In this document: one piece after another, positions 1-11,584 of the stretch
Position numbering within the stretch: position 1 is the stretch's first letter
Layout of the letters: every line of letters begins with the position of its first letter
Assembly: GCA_026214975.1 (NCBI GenBank)
Contig: CM047808.1
Location: 54,338,583 to 54,402,582, forward strand
Direction of reading: 5' to 3'
Length of the DNA stretch: 64,000 nt
Origin: Gentiana macrophylla
Lineage: Eukaryota; Streptophyta; Magnoliopsida; Gentianales; Gentianaceae
The notes under the pieces: model-generated
Told to the model about the DNA's origin: nothing
What the model saw: only the letters and a program-made list of their open reading frames with translations
The model's database searches: none
Translations under genes and position numbers: made by a program

Positions 1-653
1 TGATTTCAAAGTTAATATGAGTAGCTAAACTCTTGGGTTGGACGAACGGGTGAAGCAATTCAAGAGGCGTTACGTTTTCTTATTTTTCTCATGGTTTATT
101 TCGACAAAGGTTAGATTTATATTGCGTTTATTTCGTGCTTGACATCGATAGATAAAGCTTGTGATATTCGTTTAACGATAGTTGAATGATACCTAGATCA
201 CCGCAATAATAATCAGATTAATTAATTTGTCGAGAAACGAAAGTTATCGAATTGTTAATCTAAATAATAGGTTCGAAAGAATTTATGCCTATCATGCTTG
301 AAGAATCAATCTTTGATAAAGTTGATAAACAAATTATCTAAGATATTAGTAATTTGCGCTTAGTATAGGTTAATTTTGACCTTGGTTGATTTGCATGCGT
401 AGGAAATTAGGAGCTCAATGTGCGATTATCTTGAATTGTGGATCTTTGTTCGCCCGCTTTTTCCCCCATTATTTGATAAACTTGAAATCATTAGTTCTGT
501 GATACTCTTAGCCTAAACTTAAAAACGCATTAAACCTCACGTTCCTCGTGGGATCGACCCGGCATAACCGCTTTACTACAAGCTTTGCACTTGGAGCGAC
601 TAACCGGATTTTTATTACTTGTCTTTTTGTTTCGTTTACAAAAATCCATCACA
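1..653 (+). mobile_element. Athila-like gypsy LTR, right-hand part
   Basis: Non-coding, AT-rich sequence ending in ...CCATCACA at 653. The stretch at about 540-615 (gggatcgacccggcat, then an AT-rich run with taaccggatt and ttattacttgt) closely matches the reverse complement of the Athila LTR end at 52574-52690, so this is the 3' end of a related LTR in the plus orientation. The remainder of the element lies left of the window. The next bases (cttac, 654-658) belong to a copia LTR and are probably the target-site duplication, but the other copy is outside the window. No coding potential seen. Confidence 0.6.
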
Positions 654-987
654 CTTACTTTACGCATTTAATTACTGCATCTAAGTTTATATTGCACCTG
701 ATCACACACTCAGCAAACATAAGACACTGAGTCTGCAAAGCATTGCATTTCATTTAAAATAAACTGATAAACTCAAGTTTTCATAAAGGTTTAACTTAAT
801 CCATAGCAGGTTAACTCAGTTAAGGATAAGTCAGTTTTGACTTATACTCAGCTTAGTTAGCTTAACTCCACACAAGTTTAAAGTTGAACTCAATCTTCTC
901 AAGGTTTAGTTTACAGTCAGTTTTTTGGGACAAGTTTAATCACCCCCCCCCCCTTAAACTTGTGTTAGCCTTTTCAAGGGACCAACA
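654..987 (+). repeat. Right part of 5' LTR of a Sirevirus-like copia element
   Basis: This 334-bp stretch is repeated in direct orientation at 5061-5387 with scattered substitutions and small indels. It shares the motif run aaggataagtcagttttgac, a C-rich run (ttaatcaccccccc) and the end ccaaca. It is the 3' part of a long terminal repeat. The left part of the same LTR was separated by the Athila-like insertion ending at 653. Confidence 0.75.
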
Positions 988-989
988 AT

Positions 990-1001
990 TGGTATCGGAG
1001 A
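990..1001 (+). promoter_or_regulatory. Primer-binding site, initiator-Met type, degenerate
   Basis: TGGTATCGGAGA lies two bases after the LTR end. It matches the usual copia primer-binding site TGGTATCAGAGC at 10 of 12 positions. A second, similar string (ttggtattggagc) lies at about 1092-1104. Confidence 0.6.
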
Positions 1002-1281
1002 AGTTCTTCCTTTTGGAGGTGATCCAAAGCTATTACTGCTTTGAGTCTTTAGCTTAGATAACTGAGCTTCAATTATTTCCGAAACCCACAATTGGTATTG
1101 GAGCAAATCTTCTAATCTGAAGAGATCTCCGTTTGAGCTTTTATCAGTTTGTCTGCTCGAGATAACTGTGTATCAGTTATTTCTGACTCAGTTCTATCAG
1201 TTATTGCATCATGGCAACACATAGTCATTTTAGATATATGTTTAGCTGTTCATTTTAAGACTAGATGAATACAAAAGCAAA

Positions 1282-2420
1282 TTGCAGGCCCTTGTTGCTG
1301 AAACTCAAGAAAAGTTGATTGGAACATTCATTGAAGATCCACTCATTACAAGCAATGAAGATAATGCTGAAATTCTACCCATAAGCCTTGGAGGAAATGA
1401 TCATGGTGACAGTGATGAAGAAATCATACTTTTTGGAACTGATCTGATAAGCACCAATACTGGATTAGATAAAGGAAAACAGATAGCAGAAGATGAAGAA
1501 GCTTGAACTGAAAATTTATCCATCGAACATCATGAGCTAAATGCTTCTACATCCAATTGTCACACTGCCATAAACAATCATAGAAATGAAGATTTCAATG
1601 AAAACCTAGACATACTCATAATGGAATCAGATTAAATTCAAAAGAATTAAGAGAATGTCAAAAAGGAAAAATATTTGTTTAAAGCCGAAGTTCTAAGATT
1701 GAATGCTGAGATTAACCTTATCAAGGCTAGCAATGGAATCAAGGAGAATTGCTCAACTGATGAACTAACACAGGTAATGAACATCACAGAATCATCAGTT
1801 GACCCATTTCCCAGTATTCAGTTCAAACCAGGAAAACCATTTGAAGACATAACTGGTTTAAGGTTTGATAATCAGCAGAATTCTAAGTTCAGACCTTGTA
1901 CTACTGCACGTAGGTTTGTAGCTACACAAAAGTTAGGAACTCAGAAAACTGAAAAAAAAATGTTTGAACTGACAAAAACTCAGCACGGCCTCGACCTAAA
2001 ACTGACAAAACTGTAAAATCAGTTGGTGGCAACTCACAAACTGACAGATTCTACAAAAAGAATCAGAAGGCTAAAAAGGGCAAAACTGATAAGAGATCAG
2101 TTAAAAGAACATTCAAGTCATAGCCATCAATGAATGATAATCATTCATGGAGTAACAGATTCAAGGGGAAAGGAAGACTCTTTCCTACTGATGGAGACTG
2201 CAATGCACCTATGATCACAAAAAGATCATACCCGTTTCACAAAATGAATGAACAAAAGACTGTTAGACCAAAACAACAAAATTTTGTGAAAACTGACTTT
2301 GCTCAATCAAAATATCAAGAAAGGTATAAAGCTAAGATTGACAAGTCATTTAAGAATTACAGAAATACAAAAAATAATCAGAAAGGACCCAAGCAGATAT
2401 GGGTACCAAAAATCTCTTAA
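1282..2420 (+). pseudogene. Broken gag of Sirevirus-like copia
   Basis: Three open segments (1282-1506, 1675-2016, 2130-2420) lie in the position of gag between the primer-binding site and where pol should start. The first is acidic. The second begins with a heptad-like stretch (FKAEVLRLNAEINLIKAS) suggesting a coiled coil. The third is basic and ends in KGPKQIWVPK, a motif I recognise from the gag-protease junction of plant Sireviruses. No intact CCHC zinc knuckle was found. Stop codons and frame changes separate the segments, so this copy cannot make a full gag protein. Downstream, the expected protease signature (WxxDSG) is absent. Capsid function is inferred from position and the C-terminal motif only. 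Confidence 0.55.
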
Positions 2421-2749
2421 CTTGTTTTGCAGGAGAAAGTCAAAAGCTGAAAGAATTGAGAACATGTAATTTTCAAAACTGAGTCATATTCATAACTGAG
2501 TTTTCGAATTGACCAAAAGGATGACTGACTCAAAGTTTGGATAAGATCAAAGCTGAATCCTTACAGCTGGAGATATACCGTATCTACTGCATTTACTGTT
2601 ACAAGCCACGAAAGACAGTAATGATGAGCTCTACACGAATCTCAACCGTCCATCTTCTCCACTCACCATCCTTTTCACAATCTCAACTCCAGATGTGACT
2701 TATGACAAGACAATCCACTCAAAACTTTCTAACTGCCTTACTTACGACC

Positions 2750-2757
2750 TATAAATA
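2750..2757 (+). promoter_or_regulatory. TATA-like box upstream of the extra ORF
   Basis: TATAAATA in the context acgacctataaataccctc, followed by about 100 bp of C/A-rich untranslated-like sequence and then an ATG at 2856. It could be an internal promoter for the downstream ORF or a relic of an older LTR. Confidence 0.4.
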
Positions 2758-2855
2758 CCCTCATATTTTACACATCAATTCTTTACACTCAATTCTCGCA
2801 CAATCCTTACACAAATTCCCAAATATTTCTGAATTCTATTCAACCTTCAGAAATC

Positions 2856-4438
2856 ATGAATTTTACCCGAGTTGAACCTGGAATGATCATCTCTCTCGAT
2901 CAGTAAATCGCAAGATACACAGATCAAACACTAGCCAAGCATATAGTAGAGAAAATCCGGAAAATCAAAGGTCTGGAACAGGTGTTCAACATCAATTTGA
3001 AAAATGTGTTCCTGGATTGCATTGGTGACTTCTATGAGTTTGGAAGAACAGACATAGAAGAAGAAGACGTTCACACCTACATCACCTTAGTAAATGAGAA
3101 ATAAGTCAAGGTTACTGAGAAACTTATTGCACATATCTTTGGGTATGAAAAATCTAGATTCACTTCAGTGTTGAAAGTGACAAAAGTACAAAGAGAAAAA
3201 CTCTGGAAAGACATTGCAATAATTGGAGATTCAAATGTGTCACTGTCTGGATCAACAGGGCTACTCAAACCAATATTCAACTACTTGACCAAGATGTTAG
3301 CTAATTGCGTAATTGGGAACACATGCAACTTCAGTAATCTCTCTGGCACAAAGATAGACTTTTTATATGCTATCTGGTTCGAAGAAGATTTGAATTGGCA
3401 GAGATATATTTTTGATCAATTGATAGCACAATCTTCTGACGTACCTAAAAGAAAAACTGAAGTACAGAAAGGAAGATTTTATCACAAGAAGACTCTTGCA
3501 CTCTTGGCTCAAAGAATTATCGATCATTTTAGGATTGCAAAGCGAAAGGAAACTGCGGTTGTTGATGGCAAAATCGCAGCAAAATATGAGAAGAAAAAAT
3601 CTGAAAAAGAGCAAATCTGAAGGTTCTGAAGCTGAACCTAAGAAGAAGAAGAAAAGATCATCCAAGAAGAAAATGCCAACCGGAGAAGCACTGGAAGATC
3701 TTGAAAGGTTAAGGGAAAAGAAGAGGAAACTGGAAGAATTAGAAAAAGGCAGCACTAGGGTAATTACTGAGAAAGTCATGGAACCTTCACTGGGAAAATC
3801 TATCACATCAGTTCTGGGAGTCAAGCAAAGAAACCCAGAACTGAAGAGACCCCTACAAAACCAGCTCTTACTGAGAAAGAAGCGGTTATTGCTGAAGCTG
3901 TTGAAGAAGAAGTTGTTCCTTCCTTACCAGAAGCTGACACTCAGGGGGAACAAACCCTGAGAACTGTCTTCGATGATGAAGTAACTGACAGTGATGAAGA
4001 ACTGATTGGACCTGGTGTATTGGATATGCTCAACTTGATAAATATAGCGAATACCACACCACAAAAATCAGCATCCAGAATAGAGTATGAAGAATCGATC
4101 AGAGAATTGAAAGATTCTCAGTCGCAAGAAAGAGAATGTGTTGAAGTGGAATCTAGACCAGTACAATTCATCACTTTGGATGGACCTGTTAATGAAAAGG
4201 AAACTGAAAAAAAAAGTTGGTATTGAAAAAGAGAAGGAACCGGTGGCTGAGCTGGAAACTGAATCCGTCAAAGAACTTAATGATATTCAACCTCAGACAG
4301 CTGTATCAAGAAAATAACAAGAACAAGTTACTGAACCTGCAACTAAAATCAAATGCTTGCCTGACATTCCTCGGGACAAACAGAAAACTAATGGATACAA
4401 GAATTCAATTTCAAACATTCAAATTCTAACCGGTGGAT
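2856..4438 (+). pseudogene. Extra (env-position) ORF of the copia element, broken
   Basis: From an ATG at 2856 one frame reads almost continuously to about 3620, interrupted by stop codons near 2905 and 3104, and includes the segment KVTKVQREKLWKDIAIIGDS. It continues in shifted frames (3496-3960, 4020-4226, 4217-4429) as a Lys/Glu-rich, low-complexity tail. The N-terminal half looks globular; the tail is highly charged with KKKKKRSSKKK-type runs. It sits between gag and the 3' LTR, where some Sireviruses carry an additional or env-like ORF, while pol is entirely missing. I do not recognise a named domain. The function is unknown and the copy is not functional. Confidence 0.45.
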
Positions 4439-4445
4439 AAACCCC

Positions 4446-4453
4446 TATAAATA
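4446..4453 (+). promoter_or_regulatory. TATA box of the 3' LTR (candidate)
   Basis: TATAAATA in cccctataaataggtcac, immediately after the extra ORF ends and about 0.9 kb before the LTR terminus at 5387. It is the likely LTR promoter. The exact left edge of the 3' LTR cannot be fixed because the 5' copy is cut. Confidence 0.4.
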
Positions 4454-5060
4454 GGTCACATCTACCTTAATAAAAAGTGCGGAGTTCTAAGATAAATTAT
4501 ATTCAAGTAAAGGGGAAGTCGATCAAGAAGAACTCCTGCTGTGTACTTTATTGCAAGATCAAGATCAAGAAATCTTCAAGTGTTCATAAGCATTCAACGA
4601 AAGATCAAGAACAACACTGGAAGTGAAACAAAGAGCCTGAGCACATATCATATACATCTAGAAGAAACTCGAAACACAATTGAATCATAGTTATTGATTC
4701 AAGTCTCAACTTTCATTTTATCAAAGGTTTAGACTGTGAAGCCCCAAGAAGGTGTGAAGGACAGTTGAGTGCAGTCAGGAAGACTGTGTTTGTGTAGAGC
4801 TGGTGAAGAGGCATTACTACCCTTCAAGGACCAGTGTAGCAAGCTTAGTTCAAACAGCAATTCTACCTGTTGAAGACTGAAGTTGGGAGATTGTGAAACT
4901 AGGGATTAGTGAAGGACAATCAAGTGTTTAGAATTACTTTGTGTATTGTAACTGTAAACCTCAAGAACATAGTGAATTTGGCTTCCTACATCACAGGAGA
5001 AGAGAGGACTGACATGATTAAACCACCTGGAACCTCTATAATCTCTCTCTCATTTACTTA

Positions 5061-5387
5061 CTTACTTTACACACTTAATTACTGCATCTAAGTTTATATT
5101 GCAACTAATCACACACTCAGCAAACATAAGAAATTGAGTCCGTAAAGCATTGCATCTCATTTAAACAAACTTATAAACTCAAGTTTTCATAAAGGCTTAA
5201 CTTAATCCGCTGCAGGTTAACTTAGTTAAGGATAAGTCAGTTTTGACTTATACTCAGCTAAGTTAGCTTAACTCCACACAAGTTTAAAGCTGAACTCAAT
5301 CTGCTCAAGATTCAGTTTATAGTCAGATTTTTGGGAAATGTTTATTCACCCCCCTAAACTTGTGTTATCCTTTCTAATGGACCAACA
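5061..5387 (+). repeat. 3' LTR (right part) of the Sirevirus-like copia
   Basis: Direct repeat of 654-987, ending ...ggaccaaca. The full 3' LTR must start further left, probably upstream of the TATA box at 4446. The following bases are LINE-derived, so this marks the right edge of the copia element. Confidence 0.7.
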
Positions 5388-5705
5388 GATTGTGATTGGA
5401 TTTGAAATGTTTGGATAACGCCTCTCCCTCTTTCTTGGAATGCTCATTTTTTTGGTTTTAGAAGGATTGATATGTGGCTCGATTTCAGTCTCTCTCAAGG
5501 CAATCTTTTTCATTATGCCGTGGTGGATTGGAAATATATCTTTAGGGAAACGGTTGATTGCGCATGGTTCTGGCGTAATAAGGTGCTTTTTGGGCATGGT
5601 GATGTCTTTCCCGGGAATAGCTTTTTGGTATATAGTATCTTAGCTAGGGTCAAATCTATTATAAATCTGAATTAGTTTGCTAATTAGCCTAGGTAGGGCA
5701 GCTTG
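5388..5705 (+). pseudogene. LINE (non-LTR) retrotransposon 3' fragment
   Basis: The frame at 5472-5675 encodes a short stretch with VDWKYIFRETVDCAWFWRNK, typical of the C-terminal region of plant L1-type LINE polyproteins (the aromatic W-FWRNK motif downstream of reverse transcriptase). The fragment is truncated on the left by the copia element and on the right by the gypsy element starting at 5711. It was therefore the landing site for both. Non-functional. Confidence 0.5.
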
Positions 5706-5845
5706 AGATTTGTAACGCCCCGTTTCCGGACACCGAGTTCATATCCGGAAAATAAACGTTAGGCACATATCATATTAAATAAATCAATATTATATGTAAG
5801 CCTCTACTACATCGTATAGAGTTTGGCATTAATGGAAGCTATAAG

Positions 5846-7607
5846 TGATCGGGGTCAATCAGGTTATAATATAATTGACCACCATAAACCAATACTAGCA
5901 AGAGGACTAGGCCCATCGTAGTATAGCTATAGTGAATCAAGGTCGATCCCACAGGGAACCAATTGTGGATCATCTTATATACAAACAATTAATTAAACAT
6001 GTCAAGGACATAGAGGCGGTCTACGACCAACATAAGACAAGAAAAGATAAATTGACACGACACGACACAACGTAATTAACCTCCCCAATTATAGTCTTTA
6101 TCGTTTGGCCCTAGATAATTTATATAATAAATCGAACTTATTAATCACAATCCGCTTGTATCTATCTTAGATTGGCTACGGAGTCATCCTCTTTAACTTG
6201 ACTTAGCACCGGTAAGTCACTAAATCAACGTGGGTATTTTTACGTGACTTCGCCTTTTAGTGCCTCCATCTCATATAACTCACACGCTATTTACGACTAC
6301 AGGATGCCGATATTAACCGTACACCTCGTCCAGGCAACATTCCTATGGTTAGGCGTACTTCTAAACGATTACTCAAGCTCTCGTCCAACAAGCAATTACC
6401 AAGTTATAGTCTCATGCTAATCTACGACGTATGTATAAGCAGGTGCTAGCAATCCCCAAATATAAACCTACCTAGATAACGCTGAACGTCCGAAGATCAA
6501 TTCATAAGCCTACCTAAGAGTTTTATATTGGTATTTCCTTTTTACACATTTTAATTAAACTAAGCGAGTAACGTAGCCATAGCCATACCTACTGAGATAA
6601 TAAATTCTATTAAGTTAACCTAACCATAAAGACATGGCTATCTAACGGATGAACAGAGGGCTCGGTCGACCGAATGGTCTTTTTCCCCCAGATTACATCC
6701 CTGAACGTATCTCTCAGCGTTTCATCATACACAACGGATTAAACAAGAATTGTAAAGCATTCATATAAACTAACTTAGATACACATTAATTAAACAATGC
6801 AGATTCATGGATAGAAACTAAGTGTATGACGTAGGTTATGGGATCCTCATAGACAAGGTGTCGCCAAATCCCTAACGTCATAGCCTAGATCTACATCATC
6901 TAGCTATGAATTAACTAACTCAAACAATAAAGCATATTGGGAGGGATTAATTACTTAAAAGAAAGAAACAGAAAACAAAGGCTTACATAATGCAAATTTC
7001 TTAAATTGTCTTGGAAACACCCTCAATAAACTACATTGAATCAAGATATGAATAGAGTGATTTTATTGAATGATATTCTAAGGTATATATTACAATTCTC
7101 GTAGTCGCTTGCTTATATAGAGGTTTTTGCTTGACTTAGGGTGGTTCTAGAAGGTAAACACGACAAAAGCCCTAAACCGCCCCGAAGCTGACACTCGGTC
7201 AACCGAAAGATGACACTCGGTCGATCGAGCCTAATGGTTCGGTCGACCGAACCTATATTTTCCATGTTCTACACGTTTTCTTCGTTTGCCTTGCTCCCCA
7301 CTGCACGTTTGCATGTCGATCCGATTACTCTCTCATTTAATGCTCCGATTTCCTTCCTTCCTTATCTTGAGATAATTGATTGAATGACACTAATCTTCTC
7401 GATTTGTAATGATCTGTAAAATCAACATTAATCGCACAGTAAATCGGATTTTAATAATGAAAACGGCTAAATACCAAATATCATATTAATAATCACTTAA
7501 CATTAAATAATAAATATAAACATGTGATTTAATATGAAATATATATTATTAATCTCGATTTAAGGTCAACGTTGATGACTTTTACGGGTATAATTTGACC
7601 GTCATCA
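5846..7607 (-). repeat. 3' LTR of the LARD-like element
   Basis: 1762 bp, nearly identical to 11585-13364. It carries CTCGGTCGACCGA-type palindromes at 6661-6673, 7194-7206, 7216-7228 and 7238-7250, and a minus-strand TATA box at 7111-7120. Confidence 0.88.
7111..7120 (-). promoter_or_regulatory. LTR TATA box
   Basis: CTATATAAGC on the minus strand, conserved in the sister LTR at 12868-12877. The palindrome triplet at 7194-7250 lies 75-140 bp upstream on the transcribed strand. Confidence 0.5.
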
Positions 7608-7623
7608 ACTATCCCCCACTTAG
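7608..7623 (-). promoter_or_regulatory. Polypurine tract of the LARD-like element
   Basis: The minus strand reads CTAAGTGGGGGATAGT directly before the LTR start TGATGACGG. It primes plus-strand DNA synthesis. Confidence 0.7.
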
Positions 7624-10600
7624 ACTTTGATCGTCCCGAACAAAGCATCAATAAGTCATTCCCAAAGACAACATTTTCTATGGTCAAATCATACTTACAC
7701 AAGAAACTCAAGTCAACTCATACTAGTCATGCTCATAAGATATCCATTATTCACTACTGACTATGAATCGAAGTGATGTGTGCATGTGCATTTAGTTTTA
7801 TATATTCGTGGCAAGATCAGAGTTTATGCTAACTTCGTAATCTCAACCTACCAACCTCAGCATTCATACTTCTCAAGCCTTTAAATTTTTGAAGCACTAG
7901 AGCAATAAGCAAGAGCGTATCTATAGGGATTTTGGACTTGGAGACCGAGTACTACTCAAAGCCTCTTAAAGAGTTGAATATTCTTTTCATATCTTCATAT
8001 TTTTCAAATACTATCAATCTCAAGGAAGAAAACTTTTTAGAGTATCCCCCTATCTTAGATCATGCATAGCATTGAATATTACCACAAGCGCGGGGCTACT
8101 TTGGTAATGTTACTACAAGCCCAGTGTCTAACATTTTGCTAAAACACAGGTACGTCTCAAGCTTATTATTCCGCTTTTGTTGGCAAGAAGATAAGAATAC
8201 ATCAGCCAATAAGTATCGTCACTAAGTCTACATAACCAATCATCTATGCAATGTACACATAATTTCTTGATTATTATGATTTGCGCGGTATACTCGATTC
8301 ACAAAGTTGAGTAATTGAATAATAAATAACTACTTTCAAAAACGGGCATGACTATCCTTAAATTTACTTAACATAAGTATAAAATGATCACGTACTCATG
8401 AAACTTGGTTCCTTTCCTATCAATTCTTAGCTAGAACTCACAATTCTAAGTGCGAGAGATACGTAATATGGTATTTATTCAAATTTTCAAATTTTCAATT
8501 TTTCTACCGTTTCATTCAAATTTCAATCATAACATAGCTAAGTCTCCTACCCCCCACTTAAACATGGCATTGTCCTCAATGACAAAAATAAATGAGAATT
8601 GAAGAAAAAGACTTAGCTCTGGAAACGGCTCTCAAGTAAAGGAACAATATCGGAGTAAATGTCGAAGATGTTGTGGAGAAGCAAGTGAAAACTCAGATAA
8701 GGCACAAACTCCACGAAACCGTTAATAACACCATGTCTATGGAAGTTATAGAATAATGTGGCAGTAATTAGGTATGAATACCGAAAAACATTTTAAGCCA
8801 CTTGATTTTATACAACCAAAGACAAGAAAAATACTAAATAGAAAGAAGAATAAACACGCAACTAAAGATGATGGTCTTCATCTACAAACCGGGTGGATAA
8901 GACAAAGATAAAAAAGCATTACCCGACGTGGGAAAACACTAGGGTGAACTGGCTCACTATGTATTCATTCCAGTATAAAAGAGAAACTAGGTAAGGTATA
9001 ACAGATTGAATGCGACCTATTGACTAAAGATAAAATCAAATACTTAGCGCAGAAAATTCTCGCTTGCATTGGATATCAACAACTTAGGGATATGTAGCTA
9101 CTCCTCGAAATTACTAATAACCCAATGTATCACATAAAAGTCATAACCGTCACCAACAAGGTCGTATCGGTGTGATAATGTAGAACAAAACTGATCATCT
9201 ATAAATGCCGGAATAGACGGAAAAAATGTGAAATTTAAAACTTTCGGTAGAAAGATAAGTCGTATGTGATCGAACCAAAAACCTTTAAAATCTAGCTAGG
9301 GTCAGAGCTACACTTACCCCAACTAGGATCAAAATGATAAAAAAAACAATCATTAAAACTTAGCAATATTTCAAATTCCGCAACACAAAGGTATTTTGTA
9401 AACAAAATGGAGGTTGAGAGTATGATGGGTTTAGAAAAAGATACACATAAGGATGGGAAGAAAAGATAAAGGGTGGGTAAGAAATTGTGTTTTTGGGCGG
9501 GTATTGTTTAAGGGAATGGGATTGGGTGGGAGAGTGAAACGGATGGAAAGAAAGAGAGGCGATGAAAGAATGGTTAGAAATGTGAACTTTCAGGGCAGAT
9601 TGGTGAGAGGATCGAAAATTTTGAAGGTAAAAAAGTGTAAAGGGAAAGATAAGGATAGTTGCAGAATGAATTGCACACCACTTTGAATTTTCACTTGGAT
9701 CACCATTCTAAAAGATTTTGAAAGTTGACCAAAATTGTTCTTGTTCGCACCAATCATTCTCTGTTACATTTTCAATAATTCTCAAGCTCTCTTAATGCTT
9801 CCATCTTAAGGTTGTTTGCTAAATTTCCTTTTCTTTAGCAATTTTTCGACTCTCCTACAGAACTCTATTTCACGTGGCCTATATTTAGTAAAAACGTTTT
9901 GCACATCCTTAGCCCAATGGCCATCGGAACATGGCGAAATAAAAAACATCAACATATGTCACGTTACTTTTATTTGACTCAAAGAAAACAGAAAACCTAA
10001 AATCCTAAAAAGAAATCCTAAGGGTTTTAAAGAAGTAGTTCTCGAGTTTAAAGTTCTCACTTTCGACTTTCCAAACAAGATCCTTATCGCTTATCATTCT
10101 TGGATCGCCAGACTTTGACCCTCCGAGCACTATTAGAGGTGGCTTATCGCTTTTGGCGGATTAATACCCTTCCTTGGTTTGTGAGACCTAGAAAGCGACA
10201 TTTATCCATACCATTTATCCAAAGCTCTTACCTCGGCTCGCTTTAGGAATTAGTGAATTCTTCGGCTAAAATTATGGTTTTGGCCTTGACAAGAAGAAAC
10301 AATGAATCTAAGTACTCCGAATAAGGTCGGTTATGTAGGCAAGCCTCGCCCGTCTTATTCGTTGGAACATATGTGATGATTCGTGCCAATCCGTCAAGAT
10401 TAAGCCCCGCTTAGCCCGAAGGCTTATCGGTTATGCTAAGTCTTGTCGAATCACTGTAACGCATATCACACGTGGAGGGAGTAGATTGAGCCGAAGCTCG
10501 ATTGAACTCGCCCACCATGGTTAGACCATTTCCAACCAATGTACTAAGAGTCTCCGATTTCTAAATTGTCACCCAAAGCGTAATCTCGCTTTTACATTTT

Positions 10601-11554
10601 AAGGTGGGTTCACCGAGAAGCCATCACCATAAAACTCAAACGAAAGCGTAAGATTGTGTTCTCTCAAAACTCAACGCCTTCTTTAGATTATGAATGCTTA
10701 AACTACACAATTTGTTGCTCCTCTGGCGGTAGAAGCAATCTCATGCATAGGACAATGAGATTTTAACAGTAACTACGAGGAACTCTTTATTCACTCGCTT
10801 CCTTTCAACGACTACATGTTTTCTTACACCTCTAGATGAGACAGGATATGGGGCAAAACCATCAACACTAATAAAATTATTCTTACAAACCAACTCCGGG
10901 CCAAGATTCATACTAAGGTTCATGTATAGGCTAACTTATGCTCAAAAACCAAAAGGTAGTAAAACATAAGCAAAAAAAAAAAGGTAGTACATTGCCTTCA
11001 ACATTGTACCACGAAGAATTTAAGCCTTAAAATATATATTTTTTCCGGAGCCATCTTGGTGCTTTAAAGGTATTGCTTCCATCGCTTTTCCCATCTTAGA
11101 TTCGTAGCTCCACATGTTTACTGGGTTATTTTCTCAATACCCTAAAAATTTATCGACTCAGATTATTGCTTCCCTGGTTTCTCGCAAATGGAAGAAAAAC
11201 AAAACACACCGTAGATCGATTTTAACATGGTTTCCCATCGCTATCGACTCTCCACGGATTAAACATACGGGGATAAACAGACACGCGAAATTCCAGACTC
11301 GAAAACACAAATCAGAAACCGTGTAAACAAAACAAAACAAGAACAAAACAAAACAAAACAAAAATTCTAAATTCTCGGTCGACCGAATGAGGTCTCTCGG
11401 TCGACCAAATAAATTTTTTTATTTTTATTTTTATTTTAAGAATCTGGAATTTTCAGACAGAGCAGACAACCAGAGGGACTCAAAAACGTAAAAACACACT
11501 CTAAAACAGAAAACTTGACATGAATAAGAAAATTATTTATATATAAAATTGACC
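7624..11554. other. Non-coding interior of the LARD-like element
   Basis: About 4 kb without a convincing coding region; the short open frames (for example 9453-9686) show no protein family signature. It contains a second polypurine tract at 8546-8560. The region 8546-8630 resembles the Athila element at 55163-55240 (shared tgtcctca and aaaagacttagct), which ties the two families together. A/T-rich simple runs with aaaac repeats occur at 11325-11365, and two CGGTCGACC words lie at 11374-11408. Confidence 0.6.
8546..8560 (-). promoter_or_regulatory. Second polypurine tract
   Basis: The minus strand reads TAAGTGGGGGGTAGG, about 0.92 kb upstream (on the element's strand) of the LTR-proximal tract at 7608-7623. 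The Athila element has the same arrangement at 55163-55180. Confidence 0.5.
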
Positions 11555-11560
11555 GTTGGT

Positions 11561-11578
11561 TCCCCGGCAACGGCGCCA
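11561..11578 (-). promoter_or_regulatory. Primer-binding site, Athila/Tat type
   Basis: The minus strand reads TGGCGCCGTTGCCGGGGA, six bases after the LTR end at 11585. This is the primer-binding site typical of plant Athila/Tat gypsy elements, intact in this copy. Confidence 0.75.
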
Positions 11579-11584
11579 AAAACT

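Noticed and set aside
3363..3824. 153-codon Phe/Ser-rich open frame on the minus strand
   Set aside because: Antisense shadow of the Lys/Glu-rich tail of the extra ORF.
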